DNA of 43,988 nucleotides. Origin: Aved-18 sp964606665. GTDB lineage: Bacteria; Cyanobacteriota; Vampirovibrionia; Obscuribacterales; Obscuribacteraceae. A model generated the notes under the pieces. It was given only the letters and a program-made list of their open reading frames with translations, did no database searches and was not told where the DNA came from. Both the position numbers and the translations under genes were made by a program. The stretch is taken from contig CAZSHS010000035.1 in the NCBI GenBank assembly GCA_964606665.1, positions 1 through 43,988 on the forward strand, given 5' to 3'. This document shows positions 14,720 through 23,455 of this stretch, in pieces. Numbering within the stretch: position 1 is the first letter of the stretch; every line of letters starts with the position of its first letter.

Positions 14720-15199
14720 ATGGATTGGCAAATGGAATCTTTAATGGCACTACGAGCCCTGTTTGCTGTGCTCGTTGGTGCTATCGTAGGCTTCGAGAGA
14801 GAAAAGCACGGGCAAGATGCTGGGATAAGAACTTATGCTGCAGTGTCTTTAGGAGCGTGCATATTTGGCCTCGTCTCCTCACACGCCACACAAAATAATG
14901 ACACTAGAATCGCTGCTCAAATCGTCACAGGAGTAGGTTTTCTAGGTGCTGGAGTAATCATGCAGAACAAGGGCAGAACTATGGGTTTGACGACCGCTGC
15001 TACCTTGTGGGCTACCGCTTCGCTAGGACTTGCCGCGGCGTATGGAATGTACGTGTTAAGCATTCTAGGAGCTTCTATTACATTCTGTCTGCTTGCAGTT
15101 CATCATGCTCCTGGCTGGCATAATTTTGGCAAAAAGAAAAATAAAAATCTCTCTGAAATACCACCAGATGCGTCTCTAAAGGATTCGGATGTAGACTGA
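14720..15199 (+). CDS. MgtC/SapB-family membrane protein
   Basis: The 159-residue protein carries the family hallmarks: RALFAVLVGAIVGFEREKHGQDAGIRTYAAVSLGA and VTGVGFLGAGVIMQ...GLTTAATLWATASLG, with four membrane spans. It is the N-terminal membrane module without the C-terminal ACT-like domain of long MgtC, and is followed by a short charged tail. Members act in magnesium limitation and ATP-synthase/phosphate balance. Here it heads the metal-efflux gene run. The start could be the second ATG four codons later; neither has a strong ribosome site. Confidence 0.88.
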   Translation: MDWQMESLMALRALFAVLVGAIVGFEREKHGQDAGIRTYAAVSLGACIFGLVSSHATQNNDTRIAAQIVTGVGFLGAGVIMQNKGRTMGLTTAATLWATASLGLAAAYGMYVLSILGASITFCLLAVHHAPGWHNFGKKKNKNLSEIPPDASLKDSDVD

Positions 15200-15284
15200 T
15201 TCAAGATTGAAATTGATAACTGTTTTCAAGAAAAGTGATTTTTATTTCAGTGCTGTTCACTTGCAATATGACTACAATTCAAAC

Positions 15285-15680
15285 GTGATTCGCAAATCTC
15301 TAGCTTTAGTCGTGACTTTCCTAACCGTCCTTGGTCTTTGGAGCAGCCTTTCGTTTTGTCATTGTCCAGATGATAGTGATTGCAAGACATTTGCTGATGT
15401 CACTTTTTCAGCCAATATCAATTTGAATAATCAGTCTGAGCAACAGTTTTCGAATAATAATTGTTGCAGTGACTGCTATGAATTTTCTGAAGTCAGCTCT
15501 CTAAACAGTGCATTCGCCCCAACAGAGTCGGTGGAATATTGCATCGCTCTTTGCAATAGTTCAATTCAAGAAATCAAAAATACTGAGTTCTATAACCAAA
15601 TTATTGTTCGAGGTCCACCCTCACCTTTATTATCTAGAAACATCAAGGTCTACTTAGAGACTCAAAGAATACTAGTTTAA
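15285..15680 (+). CDS. Exported cysteine-rich protein of the efflux operon
   Basis: From the GTG at 15285 the protein (131 residues) starts VIRKSLALVVTFLTVLGLWSSLSFC, a good signal peptide. A TTG 78 bases upstream is the alternative, with no better ribosome site. The mature part has eight or so cysteines, including CHC and CCSDC, suggesting metal binding or disulfides in the periplasm. No family is recognised. It lies 56 bases before the adaptor gene. Small metal-binding periplasmic proteins often accompany CusBA/CzcBA pumps, so a metallochaperone or sensor role is plausible. Confidence 0.55.
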   Translation: MIRKSLALVVTFLTVLGLWSSLSFCHCPDDSDCKTFADVTFSANINLNNQSEQQFSNNNCCSDCYEFSEVSSLNSAFAPTESVEYCIALCNSSIQEIKNTEFYNQIIVRGPPSPLLSRNIKVYLETQRILV

Positions 15681-15736
15681 AACCATCAGAACCTTTTGTC
15701 GGCATTCAATGCACTTAAGCAGTCTGGTGGTTTTAC

Positions 15737-17242
15737 ATGCATAAATTTCGTTCTTTTCGCAAACATCTGTATTTTTTCTCTTGTCTGACAATGACATTTG
15801 GATTGTTTTTCAATTCATCAATGGTGGCGCACAGTCATAGTGGAGACAATGAAGCTTTTAATGAAAGTGAGTCACATGGTCCCCAACCTGTTTCTCTAGA
15901 CGAACAAGGTATTGCTGCAATAAAAATAAAAACAGAACCGGCGACAAGAGGAAAATTGCAAAATTCTCTCAAAGCAACGGGTGAGGTGTTAGCAGATGAA
16001 ACGCGAGCATTTAACGTAACTGTACCTATTGCAGGAGTGGTGCGAAAAGTCTTAGTCAAACAGGGAGATACTGTTAAAGCTGGTCAGACTATGGCAATAC
16101 TCCATAGTATCGAAGTAGCCACAATTTTAACTCAACTCTTGAATGACAGAACGAAAACCAGAGCAGACATAGCTAGAATTCAAACGCAATATGAAAGTGA
16201 CATCAAAGTCCAATCAAAAGCTGTCGAGCTTTCAAAAATAGGTTATGAGCGAGAAGAAGCATTGCTGACAGAAGGTATAAGTGCTCGAAAACTGTACCAG
16301 GAAGCCAAAAGCAGCTATGAATCTAACGTAGTCAAACTGGAAACTTTGAAAGATCGGTTAAAGCAAGAAATTATTCTTTTAAATAAGCAGTTTGCTGTCA
16401 ACACTGAAACAGTCAAAGGTCAGTTGAAGATAATGGGGATTCCCTCATCAACTGTTGATACTGTTTTGAAATCCGGCATTGTTAGTGCAAATCTGCCTAT
16501 CGTGGCACCAGTCAATGGTTGGATAGTGAAGCGAGATATAACTCTAGGTGAACGTGTAGAGCCACTAAAGAGTATTTTTTCTATTATTGATCTGTCGCCT
16601 ATCTGGATAATGGTTGACATTTATCAGGAACAAATTCCCCTCGTGAAAGAGGGACAGAGCGTTCGTATTCAAAATCCAGCCAAAGAAGTTGTGACTGGAA
16701 AAATCTCCTCTAAAAGTGCTGTGATCGATCCCGTGACTAAGACTTTGCACGTTCGAATAATTTCAGATAACAATGGTGAAATTCTTCGTCCAGGAATGTT
16801 TGTGGATGCCGAAATTAACATCGGAAGTAAAAATGAAATCGGACTTTTGGTCCCCGAGTCAGCAGTTGTAACTCATAAAAATAGAAATTATGTTTATGAC
16901 TTTTGTGCTGACGAGGGACATTATGATCCCATCGAAGTAACAATTGGCCAACGCTCAAACGGCATGGTGCAAATAAATTCCGGGATTCAAGAAGGCATGG
17001 AAATCGTGACTTCTGGGGCTAATCAACTGCTTGCACAATCAATAACCAAGCCTGATGCAGAAAAGAAACATGCTGGTGAAAAGCATGAAGATCACAAAGA
17101 GCATGAAGAGGCCGAAAAATCCACTGATGGAAAAACAGATCTGATTACCGGCATTGCAATTGGACTTGGGGTTTCTATACTCGCTTTACTTCTTTGGATC
17201 TTGCTCCACCGTGTGAGCAAAAGAAAGGAGGCCAATAACTAG
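15737..17242 (+). CDS. RND efflux periplasmic adaptor (CusB/CzcB family)
   Basis: The 501-residue protein links the inner-membrane pump to the outer-membrane channel. It has an N-terminal signal/anchor (to about residue 31), a His-containing start of the mature chain (AHSHSG), a lipoyl/barrel-sandwich half (VAGVVRKVLVKQGDTVKAGQTMAILHS-type segment), a coiled-coil hairpin (about 130-215), a second lipoyl half (NLPIVAPVNGWIVKRDITLGERV) and beta-barrel/MP domains. The C-terminus is odd: a His/Glu/Lys-rich segment (about 433-458) followed by a membrane span (about 468-490). Its stop overlaps the pump gene start. Confidence 0.93.
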   Translation: MHKFRSFRKHLYFFSCLTMTFGLFFNSSMVAHSHSGDNEAFNESESHGPQPVSLDEQGIAAIKIKTEPATRGKLQNSLKATGEVLADETRAFNVTVPIAGVVRKVLVKQGDTVKAGQTMAILHSIEVATILTQLLNDRTKTRADIARIQTQYESDIKVQSKAVELSKIGYEREEALLTEGISARKLYQEAKSSYESNVVKLETLKDRLKQEIILLNKQFAVNTETVKGQLKIMGIPSSTVDTVLKSGIVSANLPIVAPVNGWIVKRDITLGERVEPLKSIFSIIDLSPIWIMVDIYQEQIPLVKEGQSVRIQNPAKEVVTGKISSKSAVIDPVTKTLHVRIISDNNGEILRPGMFVDAEINIGSKNEIGLLVPESAVVTHKNRNYVYDFCADEGHYDPIEVTIGQRSNGMVQINSGIQEGMEIVTSGANQLLAQSITKPDAEKKHAGEKHEDHKEHEEAEKSTDGKTDLITGIAIGLGVSILALLLWILLHRVSKRKEANN

Positions 17243-20200
17243 TGTTAAATGGAATCATTCGTTGGTCTGTAACCAACAGATGGATCGTAAATATCCTTGC
17301 TGTGGTCTGGTTCTTCCTGGGAATTTACTCGACTTTTAATATGCCTGTGGATGTTTTTCCAGATTTTGCTCCTATACAGGTAGTGGTCTTAACGGAAGCA
17401 CCTGGATTTGCTCCTGAAGAAGTTGAAATGGTGGTTACAAGACCGCTCGAAGTCGGGCTCAATGGAACTGCAAATGTAGAAATTGTTCGCTCTATTTCAA
17501 CCATCGGACTATCTGTAATCACAGTTATTTTCCAGGATGGAACCAATATTTTCACAGCAAGACAATTAGTTTCAGAAAAACTGCAAGTAGCAAGAAACAC
17601 ATTACCCGCGGGAGTCAAAGAACCTGTTCTTGCACCCATAACTTCTGCAGCAGGTGATGTTTTAAAGCTTGGTCTTTACACCACTGACAAAACATCACTG
17701 ATGGAATTGCGAACGCTTGTAGATTGGACGCTGAAAATGCGGTTTCTAGCGGTAAATGGTGTATCCAATGTAGTTGTGACTGGTGGAGAAACTAAGCAAT
17801 ATCAAGTCTTAGTCGATCCAAATAAGCTTAGGCAATATGATTTGACATTAGCTCAAGTTCTAAATGCTGCCGGATCTAGTAGTGTAAATGCTGCTGGGGG
17901 ATTACTTCGAACACAAGAATCGGAACAACTAATTCGAGGTTTGGGTAGAGTTTCTTCGCCTGAGGAAATAGGAAATTCAATTATTGCAACAAAGAATGGT
18001 GTTCCGATCCTTTTGAAAAATGTGGCTGATGTGAAGCTTGGACCAGCTTTCAAAATAGGCGATGCTATTGTAAACGGGCATCCAGGTGTAGTTTTAACTG
18101 TGTTCAAACAGCCATGGGCTAACACGTTACAGACGACGAAGCTTTTAGAGAAAGCGCTTGAAGAGATGCAAGCAGGATTTCCCAAAGATGTAAAAACGAT
18201 TGTCACTTTCAGACAAGCCGACTTCATTGAAATTGCAGTTAAAAATGTTGGTGAAGCGGTAATCCTAGGTGGTTTTCTGGTTGTCGTCATTCTCTTCATA
18301 TTTTTGCAAAATTGGCGTACCGCTTTTATTTCACTAACAGCTATTCCGCTTTCATTGCTGTCAGCCATTATTTGTCTGAAATATCAAGGTTACACGATAA
18401 ATACGATGACTCTGGGAGGGCTTGCCATTGCTATTGGTGAGGTGGTGGATGACGCTATAGTAGACGTTGAAAATGTCTATAGGCGGTTGCGTGAAAACAA
18501 GCTCGCTGGCAACCCAAAGAGTTTTTTCAAAGTAGTTTATGAAGCCTCAGTTGAAGTTAGAAGCTCGGTTGTCTATGCCACGTTCATCGTGGGCCTTGTA
18601 TTTCTGCCGGTTTTATCGCTGGGTGGACTTGAAGGGAAAATCTTTAGTCCACTTGCTTACTCATATCTGCTAGCTTTATTTTCATCGCTATTAGTCGCGC
18701 TTACAGTCACTCCTTCGTTATGCTATTTGCTTCTAGGTTCCTCGAAAAACTTGGCTGAGCATGAAACCAAAATGGTTATATGGCTCAAAAAGCTTTATCT
18801 TCCGATCGTTAATTTCAGCTTGAACAGACCCAAAGAAGTTATTACTGCTGGAGGGTTGGTTTTTCTTCTGTCGTTATTGCCCTTGTTTGTGATGGGAACC
18901 GAATTTTTACCTGAATTTGAAGAAAACAATTTGATTGTTGTTGCCACCTCGATGCCTGGCACAAGTTTAGAAACCACCACCAATATCGGAAAGACCTTAA
19001 TCAAACATTTCATGGAGCATCATGAGGTATTGGCTGCGGGTCAACGTGCTGGCAGAGCGGAAGGAGGTGAGGACTATGGTTCAGGAAATTTCAGTGAGTA
19101 CGAGATCAGAATTAAACCAGAGAGTAAACAAAAAAAAGATGTGATGTATCACGTCAGGCATGAGTTCGCTCATGTTCCAGGTTTAATCGCGGATTCTGGA
19201 TCTTATTTGCAACATAGAATGGAGCATGCTCTTTCTGGGGTGAATGCTGCCATTGCAATTAAAATTTTTGGAGCGGATCTAGACGTCCTGCATGAGAAAG
19301 CTCGTCAAATCGAATCGATTATGAAAGAGGTGAAAGGCGCTGTAGATGTTCATGTCGAACCTATAATTCCGGTGCCTCAAATTTCCATAAAAGTTGATAG
19401 AGCGGCATCTGCCAGATATGGAATTACAGTCAAAGATCTGTCAACTTCAATAGAGGCTGCGTTTAGAGGGACTACGGTTTCTCAAGTTCTGGAAGGTCAA
19501 AAAACTTTCGATATCTATGTTTGGTTCAAACCAGAATTCCGCAATAATTTAGACGTTATAAAAAACATTCTGATCGATACTGCATCTGGTGTCCGAATTC
19601 CTTTGAGTGCTTTAGCTGAAATAACTTCAGGCACTAGTCCTAACACTATTAGTCATGAATCTATTTCAAGACGCGTTTATGTACAGGCAAACGTTTCAGG
19701 TCGAGATTTGGGAGGTGTCATTTCAGATGCTAGAAAGCGAATTTCTAACGAAGTAAAACTTCCAACAGGTTATTACATTGTCTATGGTGGCGAGTTTGAA
19801 GCACAAGAAAAAGCAATGAAGCAGTTGCTGTTATTGTCCATAATCTCTTTATTTGGAATGTTGATTTTGTTGTGCTTAGCTTTTAAATCAGTGCGCGCAG
19901 CTATTTTGATAATGGTTAATTTGCCTTTGTCTTTAATTGGTGGTATTTGGGCAGTCCTATTTACTGGAGCTGTGATGAGTGTTGGTTCAATGGTGGGATT
20001 CATAACTTTATTTGGAATTTCGACCAGAAATGGAATTATGCTGGTCGCGCATTTTAACGACATGATGAAAACTCATACAGGAGATGTGAACGAGACAATT
20101 CGGCAAAGTGCCTTGGATCGGTTAAGTCCGGTTTTAATGACAGCGCTTACTGCGGCTTTGGGCGTTTTGCCAATTGCCATCATGGGTGGTGCCGGACGTG

Positions 20201-20358
20201 AGCTGGAACAACCGTTGGCTATTGTGATACTTGGTGGAATGCTCAGTTCGACTGGTTTGACCTTACTTATGATTCCCGCACTTTTAAAATTGTTTGGCTC
20301 AAAAATTGCTCCCGAGCCTACTAAAGAGGAACTGCAAGCAAAGGAGAATGAAGAGTGA
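17242..20358 (+). CDS. RND heavy-metal efflux pump (CusA/CzcA family)
   Basis: The 1038-residue inner-membrane proton antiporter is full length, with twelve spans expected. The N-terminus, MPVDVFPDFAPIQVVVLTEAPGFAPEEVEMVVTRP-type, is typical of the HME family. The TM4 acidic motif reads AIGEVVDDAIVDVENVYRRLREN. It exports metal ions from periplasm or cytoplasm through the TolC channel. The GTG start overlaps the adaptor stop (TAGTG); AGGAGG lies about ten bases upstream. It overlaps the TolC gene (GTGA), so the three genes form one operon. The metal specificity (Cu, Zn, Cd, Co) cannot be read from sequence alone. Confidence 0.95.
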   Translation: MLNGIIRWSVTNRWIVNILAVVWFFLGIYSTFNMPVDVFPDFAPIQVVVLTEAPGFAPEEVEMVVTRPLEVGLNGTANVEIVRSISTIGLSVITVIFQDGTNIFTARQLVSEKLQVARNTLPAGVKEPVLAPITSAAGDVLKLGLYTTDKTSLMELRTLVDWTLKMRFLAVNGVSNVVVTGGETKQYQVLVDPNKLRQYDLTLAQVLNAAGSSSVNAAGGLLRTQESEQLIRGLGRVSSPEEIGNSIIATKNGVPILLKNVADVKLGPAFKIGDAIVNGHPGVVLTVFKQPWANTLQTTKLLEKALEEMQAGFPKDVKTIVTFRQADFIEIAVKNVGEAVILGGFLVVVILFIFLQNWRTAFISLTAIPLSLLSAIICLKYQGYTINTMTLGGLAIAIGEVVDDAIVDVENVYRRLRENKLAGNPKSFFKVVYEASVEVRSSVVYATFIVGLVFLPVLSLGGLEGKIFSPLAYSYLLALFSSLLVALTVTPSLCYLLLGSSKNLAEHETKMVIWLKKLYLPIVNFSLNRPKEVITAGGLVFLLSLLPLFVMGTEFLPEFEENNLIVVATSMPGTSLETTTNIGKTLIKHFMEHHEVLAAGQRAGRAEGGEDYGSGNFSEYEIRIKPESKQKKDVMYHVRHEFAHVPGLIADSGSYLQHRMEHALSGVNAAIAIKIFGADLDVLHEKARQIESIMKEVKGAVDVHVEPIIPVPQISIKVDRAASARYGITVKDLSTSIEAAFRGTTVSQVLEGQKTFDIYVWFKPEFRNNLDVIKNILIDTASGVRIPLSALAEITSGTSPNTISHESISRRVYVQANVSGRDLGGVISDARKRISNEVKLPTGYYIVYGGEFEAQEKAMKQLLLLSIISLFGMLILLCLAFKSVRAAILIMVNLPLSLIGGIWAVLFTGAVMSVGSMVGFITLFGISTRNGIMLVAHFNDMMKTHTGDVNETIRQSALDRLSPVLMTALTAALGVLPIAIMGGAGRELEQPLAIVILGGMLSSTGLTLLMIPALLKLFGSKIAPEPTKEELQAKENEE

Positions 20359-21686
20359 GGTACTCCAAGACAGCAATCTATGTAATCTTCTTAGTTTTTC
20401 TACTAATGAATTATTCCCTGCCTTGTTTTGCATCGTTTCAACCTGAATTACGCGGTCTAAAGAATGAGTCGGTATCGATAGACCAAGCAATGAATGAAAC
20501 ACTTATGCAAAGTCCTCGTGCAGCCACCCTTCGACTTCAGCTTGGTATTGCCAAAGCAGCTCGAGCAAGAGCTACAGAGCTACCAAATCCCAGTTTGATG
20601 ATGGATAACGGATATAAAGCTGAATTCACTTACCGCTATGGCGTAAGTATTCCTATAGAACCACCATGGAAATTGGCCCTTCGCCTTTTAGCAGCAAAGA
20701 ATCAAATAAAATTAGCTGATCTGCAAATAGCCAAAGGTCTCTGGGCTTTAAGAGGGGATGTTCGCAGAGCATACACCCAAGCTCTCATCGCCCAAGAAAA
20801 GCTAGAAATGCAGATTGAGTTAGCTGCATTGTACGAGAAATTGTTGACGAGCACCAGATTGAGACAAAAGGAAGGAGATGTGGCGGAGCTTGATGTTTAT
20901 CGAGCAGAACTGGCTTATCAACGAGCTTTGATCAATCAGCAACTGGCAGAAAAGCAAGTCACTCAAACCAAACAAGGACTGAGCGTACTTTTAGGAAGAA
21001 ATTACAGTGCGGTTTTTGATGTACCGAAATTACCAACTTTTCAATTGAAAGCTGAAAAATTAGATTATTTGCCAGATCTTCAAACATCTCTACCTGAACT
21101 CAAATTGCTTTTGCAGAAAGCGATGGATAGCAGGCTTGAACTGAAAATTGTGGATCAGACAATAAAAACTAATGGTGCTAATTTGAAAGTGGCATATGGA
21201 AATATTTTTCAAAATCCCACCATCGGGGTTGGCTCGTCGGTAGTAAACGGTCCTGAATTGCAGCCTGGATTCACTCCAGGCACTAAAAATGTTTTTCGTG
21301 GATTCTTTTTTCAGGGTTCAATTCCTATTCCAATTTTCACATTTCAACAAGGAGATATCGTTCAATTCAAAGCGATGATAAAGCAGTTAAAATCAGAACT
21401 CGATACACAAAAAAATATAATCAGTCAGGAAGTTGTACAAGCCTATCATGCAGTAGTCATGCAGCGTGAAAGGGTTCAAATTCTCCAAGAAAAAGCGCTT
21501 CTGCGTGCGAGCCAAATCGCTAAAATGTCGCAGCGTAGCTATGAAATAGGTCAATCAGACATTTCTTCGGTCCTGATAGCTCAACAATCGACAGTTGAGG
21601 TTCGTACAGATTATTTGGATGCGGTGAATCAGTATGAATTGGCTTACACCGATTTAGAACAGGCGATAGGTAATGTTCTTTATTGA
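20355..21686 (+). CDS. Outer-membrane efflux protein (TolC/CzcC family)
   Basis: The 443-residue protein has a signal peptide (about residues 1-27) and two repeats of long alpha-helical hairpins (SPRAATLRLQLGIAKAARARATELPNP; LRASQIAKMSQRSYEIGQSDISSVLIAQQ) as in the outer-membrane factor family. It forms the trimeric exit duct of the RND pump. The start GTG overlaps the pump stop by four bases, with AAGGAG upstream. It ends 16 bases before the convergent ZIP gene stop; no clear terminator lies between them. Confidence 0.93.
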   Translation: MRYSKTAIYVIFLVFLLMNYSLPCFASFQPELRGLKNESVSIDQAMNETLMQSPRAATLRLQLGIAKAARARATELPNPSLMMDNGYKAEFTYRYGVSIPIEPPWKLALRLLAAKNQIKLADLQIAKGLWALRGDVRRAYTQALIAQEKLEMQIELAALYEKLLTSTRLRQKEGDVAELDVYRAELAYQRALINQQLAEKQVTQTKQGLSVLLGRNYSAVFDVPKLPTFQLKAEKLDYLPDLQTSLPELKLLLQKAMDSRLELKIVDQTIKTNGANLKVAYGNIFQNPTIGVGSSVVNGPELQPGFTPGTKNVFRGFFFQGSIPIPIFTFQQGDIVQFKAMIKQLKSELDTQKNIISQEVVQAYHAVVMQRERVQILQEKALLRASQIAKMSQRSYEIGQSDISSVLIAQQSTVEVRTDYLDAVNQYELAYTDLEQAIGNVLY

Positions 21687-21702
21687 GATTTCAAATGAAT
21701 TT

Positions 21703-22416
21703 TCACCCTACCATTCCCATTATCAAAAAAAGCAAAAAACCAAGGAAAAATGAAGCTGTAGTGGATGGCGTTTCTGGCTGGTTGTGTGCTTCTACTAACA
21801 GCTCCTCTGTTACCAAAAATAAAAGCGCTGCAAGTCCAAATGACAAGACTGTTTCCATAACTTTGTCGGATGCATTGGCTAAAAGCAAACTGCCTAAAAC
21901 TGCACCTACCAATATCAATGATGAAATTCCAGATACCAATTTCAAGATCCGCTTTTTCGAAGAAAAATTTTCTTCGAGTTCAAATGACACTACCAGTCCT
22001 AGTGACAAAAGTTCGAGCGTGAGCGCGGCTGTGAGTAAAAATCCCTCTTTGGCACCAGCTGCAAAACCAATACCAATCAAAAATCCATCTAATAAAACAT
22101 CTATCGCTACACCAGCAATCAATGCTGTTGGAAAAGTTGTATTTCCAGCACCTTGTTCCTGTAATTTTTTCGTGGCGCTTTTAAGCAAAAGCATACTAGC
22201 GACCCCTGATGCAAAGCCAAGTATTACAAATAAGGGTTGGTGCCACTTTATTACATCCGGCAGCAGTTCAACTGCAACTACAGAAAAAACCACTCCTGCG
22301 GCAAAATGCTGTATCGAACTTCGTATTTTAGGACCTGGTGACACGAAAAGAGAAATTGCAGCTCCTGCAATTGTTGCGAGAACCGGACACATTGCTAGGA
22401 TTAATAGTTTGGTCAA
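21703..22416 (-). CDS. ZIP-family metal transporter
   Basis: The 237-residue membrane protein has about eight spans. Diagnostic are HFAAGVVFSVVAVELLPD (TM2 region) and VAIDVLLDGFLIGIGFAAG (TM4-5 metal site, with Asp replacing the more common His). ZIP proteins move Zn, Fe or related divalent metals into the cytoplasm. The start is TTG with AAGGAA six bases upstream. It is convergent with the efflux operon and diverges from the bestrophin-like gene. An importer beside exporters suggests homeostasis or a metal-specific uptake role. Confidence 0.88.
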   Translation of the reverse strand: MTKLLILAMCPVLATIAGAAISLFVSPGPKIRSSIQHFAAGVVFSVVAVELLPDVIKWHQPLFVILGFASGVASMLLLKSATKKLQEQGAGNTTFPTALIAGVAIDVLLDGFLIGIGFAAGAKEGFLLTAALTLELLSLGLVVSFELEENFSSKKRILKLVSGISSLILVGAVLGSLLLANASDKVMETVLSFGLAALLFLVTEELLVEAHNQPETPSTTASFFLGFLLFLIMGMVG

Positions 22417-22501
22417 AGAAGTTTCCTTTTCGGTGGTGGCAAGTTTATCATGGCAAATTTTGTTGGTGGCAACATGATCGTATAAATTTTGAGAGGTCAG
22501 T

Positions 22502-23371
22502 GTGGATAAAATATATAAAAAATTGAGTAGCTTTGTAGATCATTTCAATCCTGGTCGATTCCTACTCTGGAAAATTTTATCCTTCGTTGTTTTTTACACT
22601 GCTGTTGTTTGCCTTGTTGATAATCATGACTTCAAAGGAGGAAAATTGACTGATGCAAACGCAGCAGTTTCTTTCAGTGCGATAATCGGTTTGCTTCTCA
22701 TCTTCCGCAATAACAGCGCCTATGAACGTTGGTGGGAAGGTCGCAAACTATGGGGACAGCTTGTGAATGAAAGCAGAAATCTCGCAGTCAAAACTAAATG
22801 CTATGCGGATGGACTTAGTGAGAAAGAGCGCTCTGAGTTTGCATTATTGATATCGAAATTTGCATACGCTTTGAAGACTCATCTAAGAGGAACTCACGAT
22901 TCAGAAACACTTAAAGCGTTAAATATCCCGGATAGAAATCAGCACGTTCCGTCGGCGATAGTTTCAATAATATATTCCAAATTAAAACAATGGCGGCAAC
23001 GGGGAATAATAGACCACTGGGAACAATTACAAATCGATAAGCATTCGAGTGCATTCTTGGATATATGCGGTGCCACTGAGCGCATTCTGAAATCTCCAAT
23101 TGCCGGTTCATACAAACTTTTAATTTGGCTTGGATTAACACTAAATATCATTTGTCTACCCTGGCTTATAGTCCCGACCTTTCATTGGTGGAGCATTATC
23201 TTAATGGGAATATCTTCCTATTTTATTTTTGGTTTGGAACTGTTAGCCGAAGAAATAGAAAGACCGTTCGACGATCTACCCAACGACCTCCCACTTGACA
23301 CCATATGCGATACCATACGAACTTCTATCGCAGAGATATTTGATGTTGATTTTTCAAAAACGAATAATTGA
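22502..23371 (+). CDS. Bestrophin-like (UPF0187/YneE) channel
   Basis: The 289-residue protein shows the bacterial bestrophin signature LLIFRNNSAYERWWEGRKLWGQLVNESRNLA after two N-terminal spans, and a second membrane pair near residues 203-245 followed by ERPFDDLPNDLPLD. Family members are pentameric ion channels (anion or cation). The start is GTG, with GAGAGGTC upstream. It is divergent from ZIP by 85 bases and separated from Rep by a convergent gap. It may belong to the metal or ion homeostasis cargo. Confidence 0.88.
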   Translation: MDKIYKKLSSFVDHFNPGRFLLWKILSFVVFYTAVVCLVDNHDFKGGKLTDANAAVSFSAIIGLLLIFRNNSAYERWWEGRKLWGQLVNESRNLAVKTKCYADGLSEKERSEFALLISKFAYALKTHLRGTHDSETLKALNIPDRNQHVPSAIVSIIYSKLKQWRQRGIIDHWEQLQIDKHSSAFLDICGATERILKSPIAGSYKLLIWLGLTLNIICLPWLIVPTFHWWSIILMGISSYFIFGLELLAEEIERPFDDLPNDLPLDTICDTIRTSIAEIFDVDFSKTNN

Positions 23372-23455
23372 ATTCAGAACCTTTAGTCGTTTAAATGACC
23401 ATCTGTAGAGACATTCAGCAGCAAGAAGACCTTTCTTCATATCAAATAAGTCCAA

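Noticed and set aside
21683..22477. Long rightward reading frame of 264 codons
   Set aside because: It lies antisense to the ZIP transporter gene, whose protein has clear family motifs; the antisense frame is low-complexity Ser/Lys/Pro with no recognisable domain.
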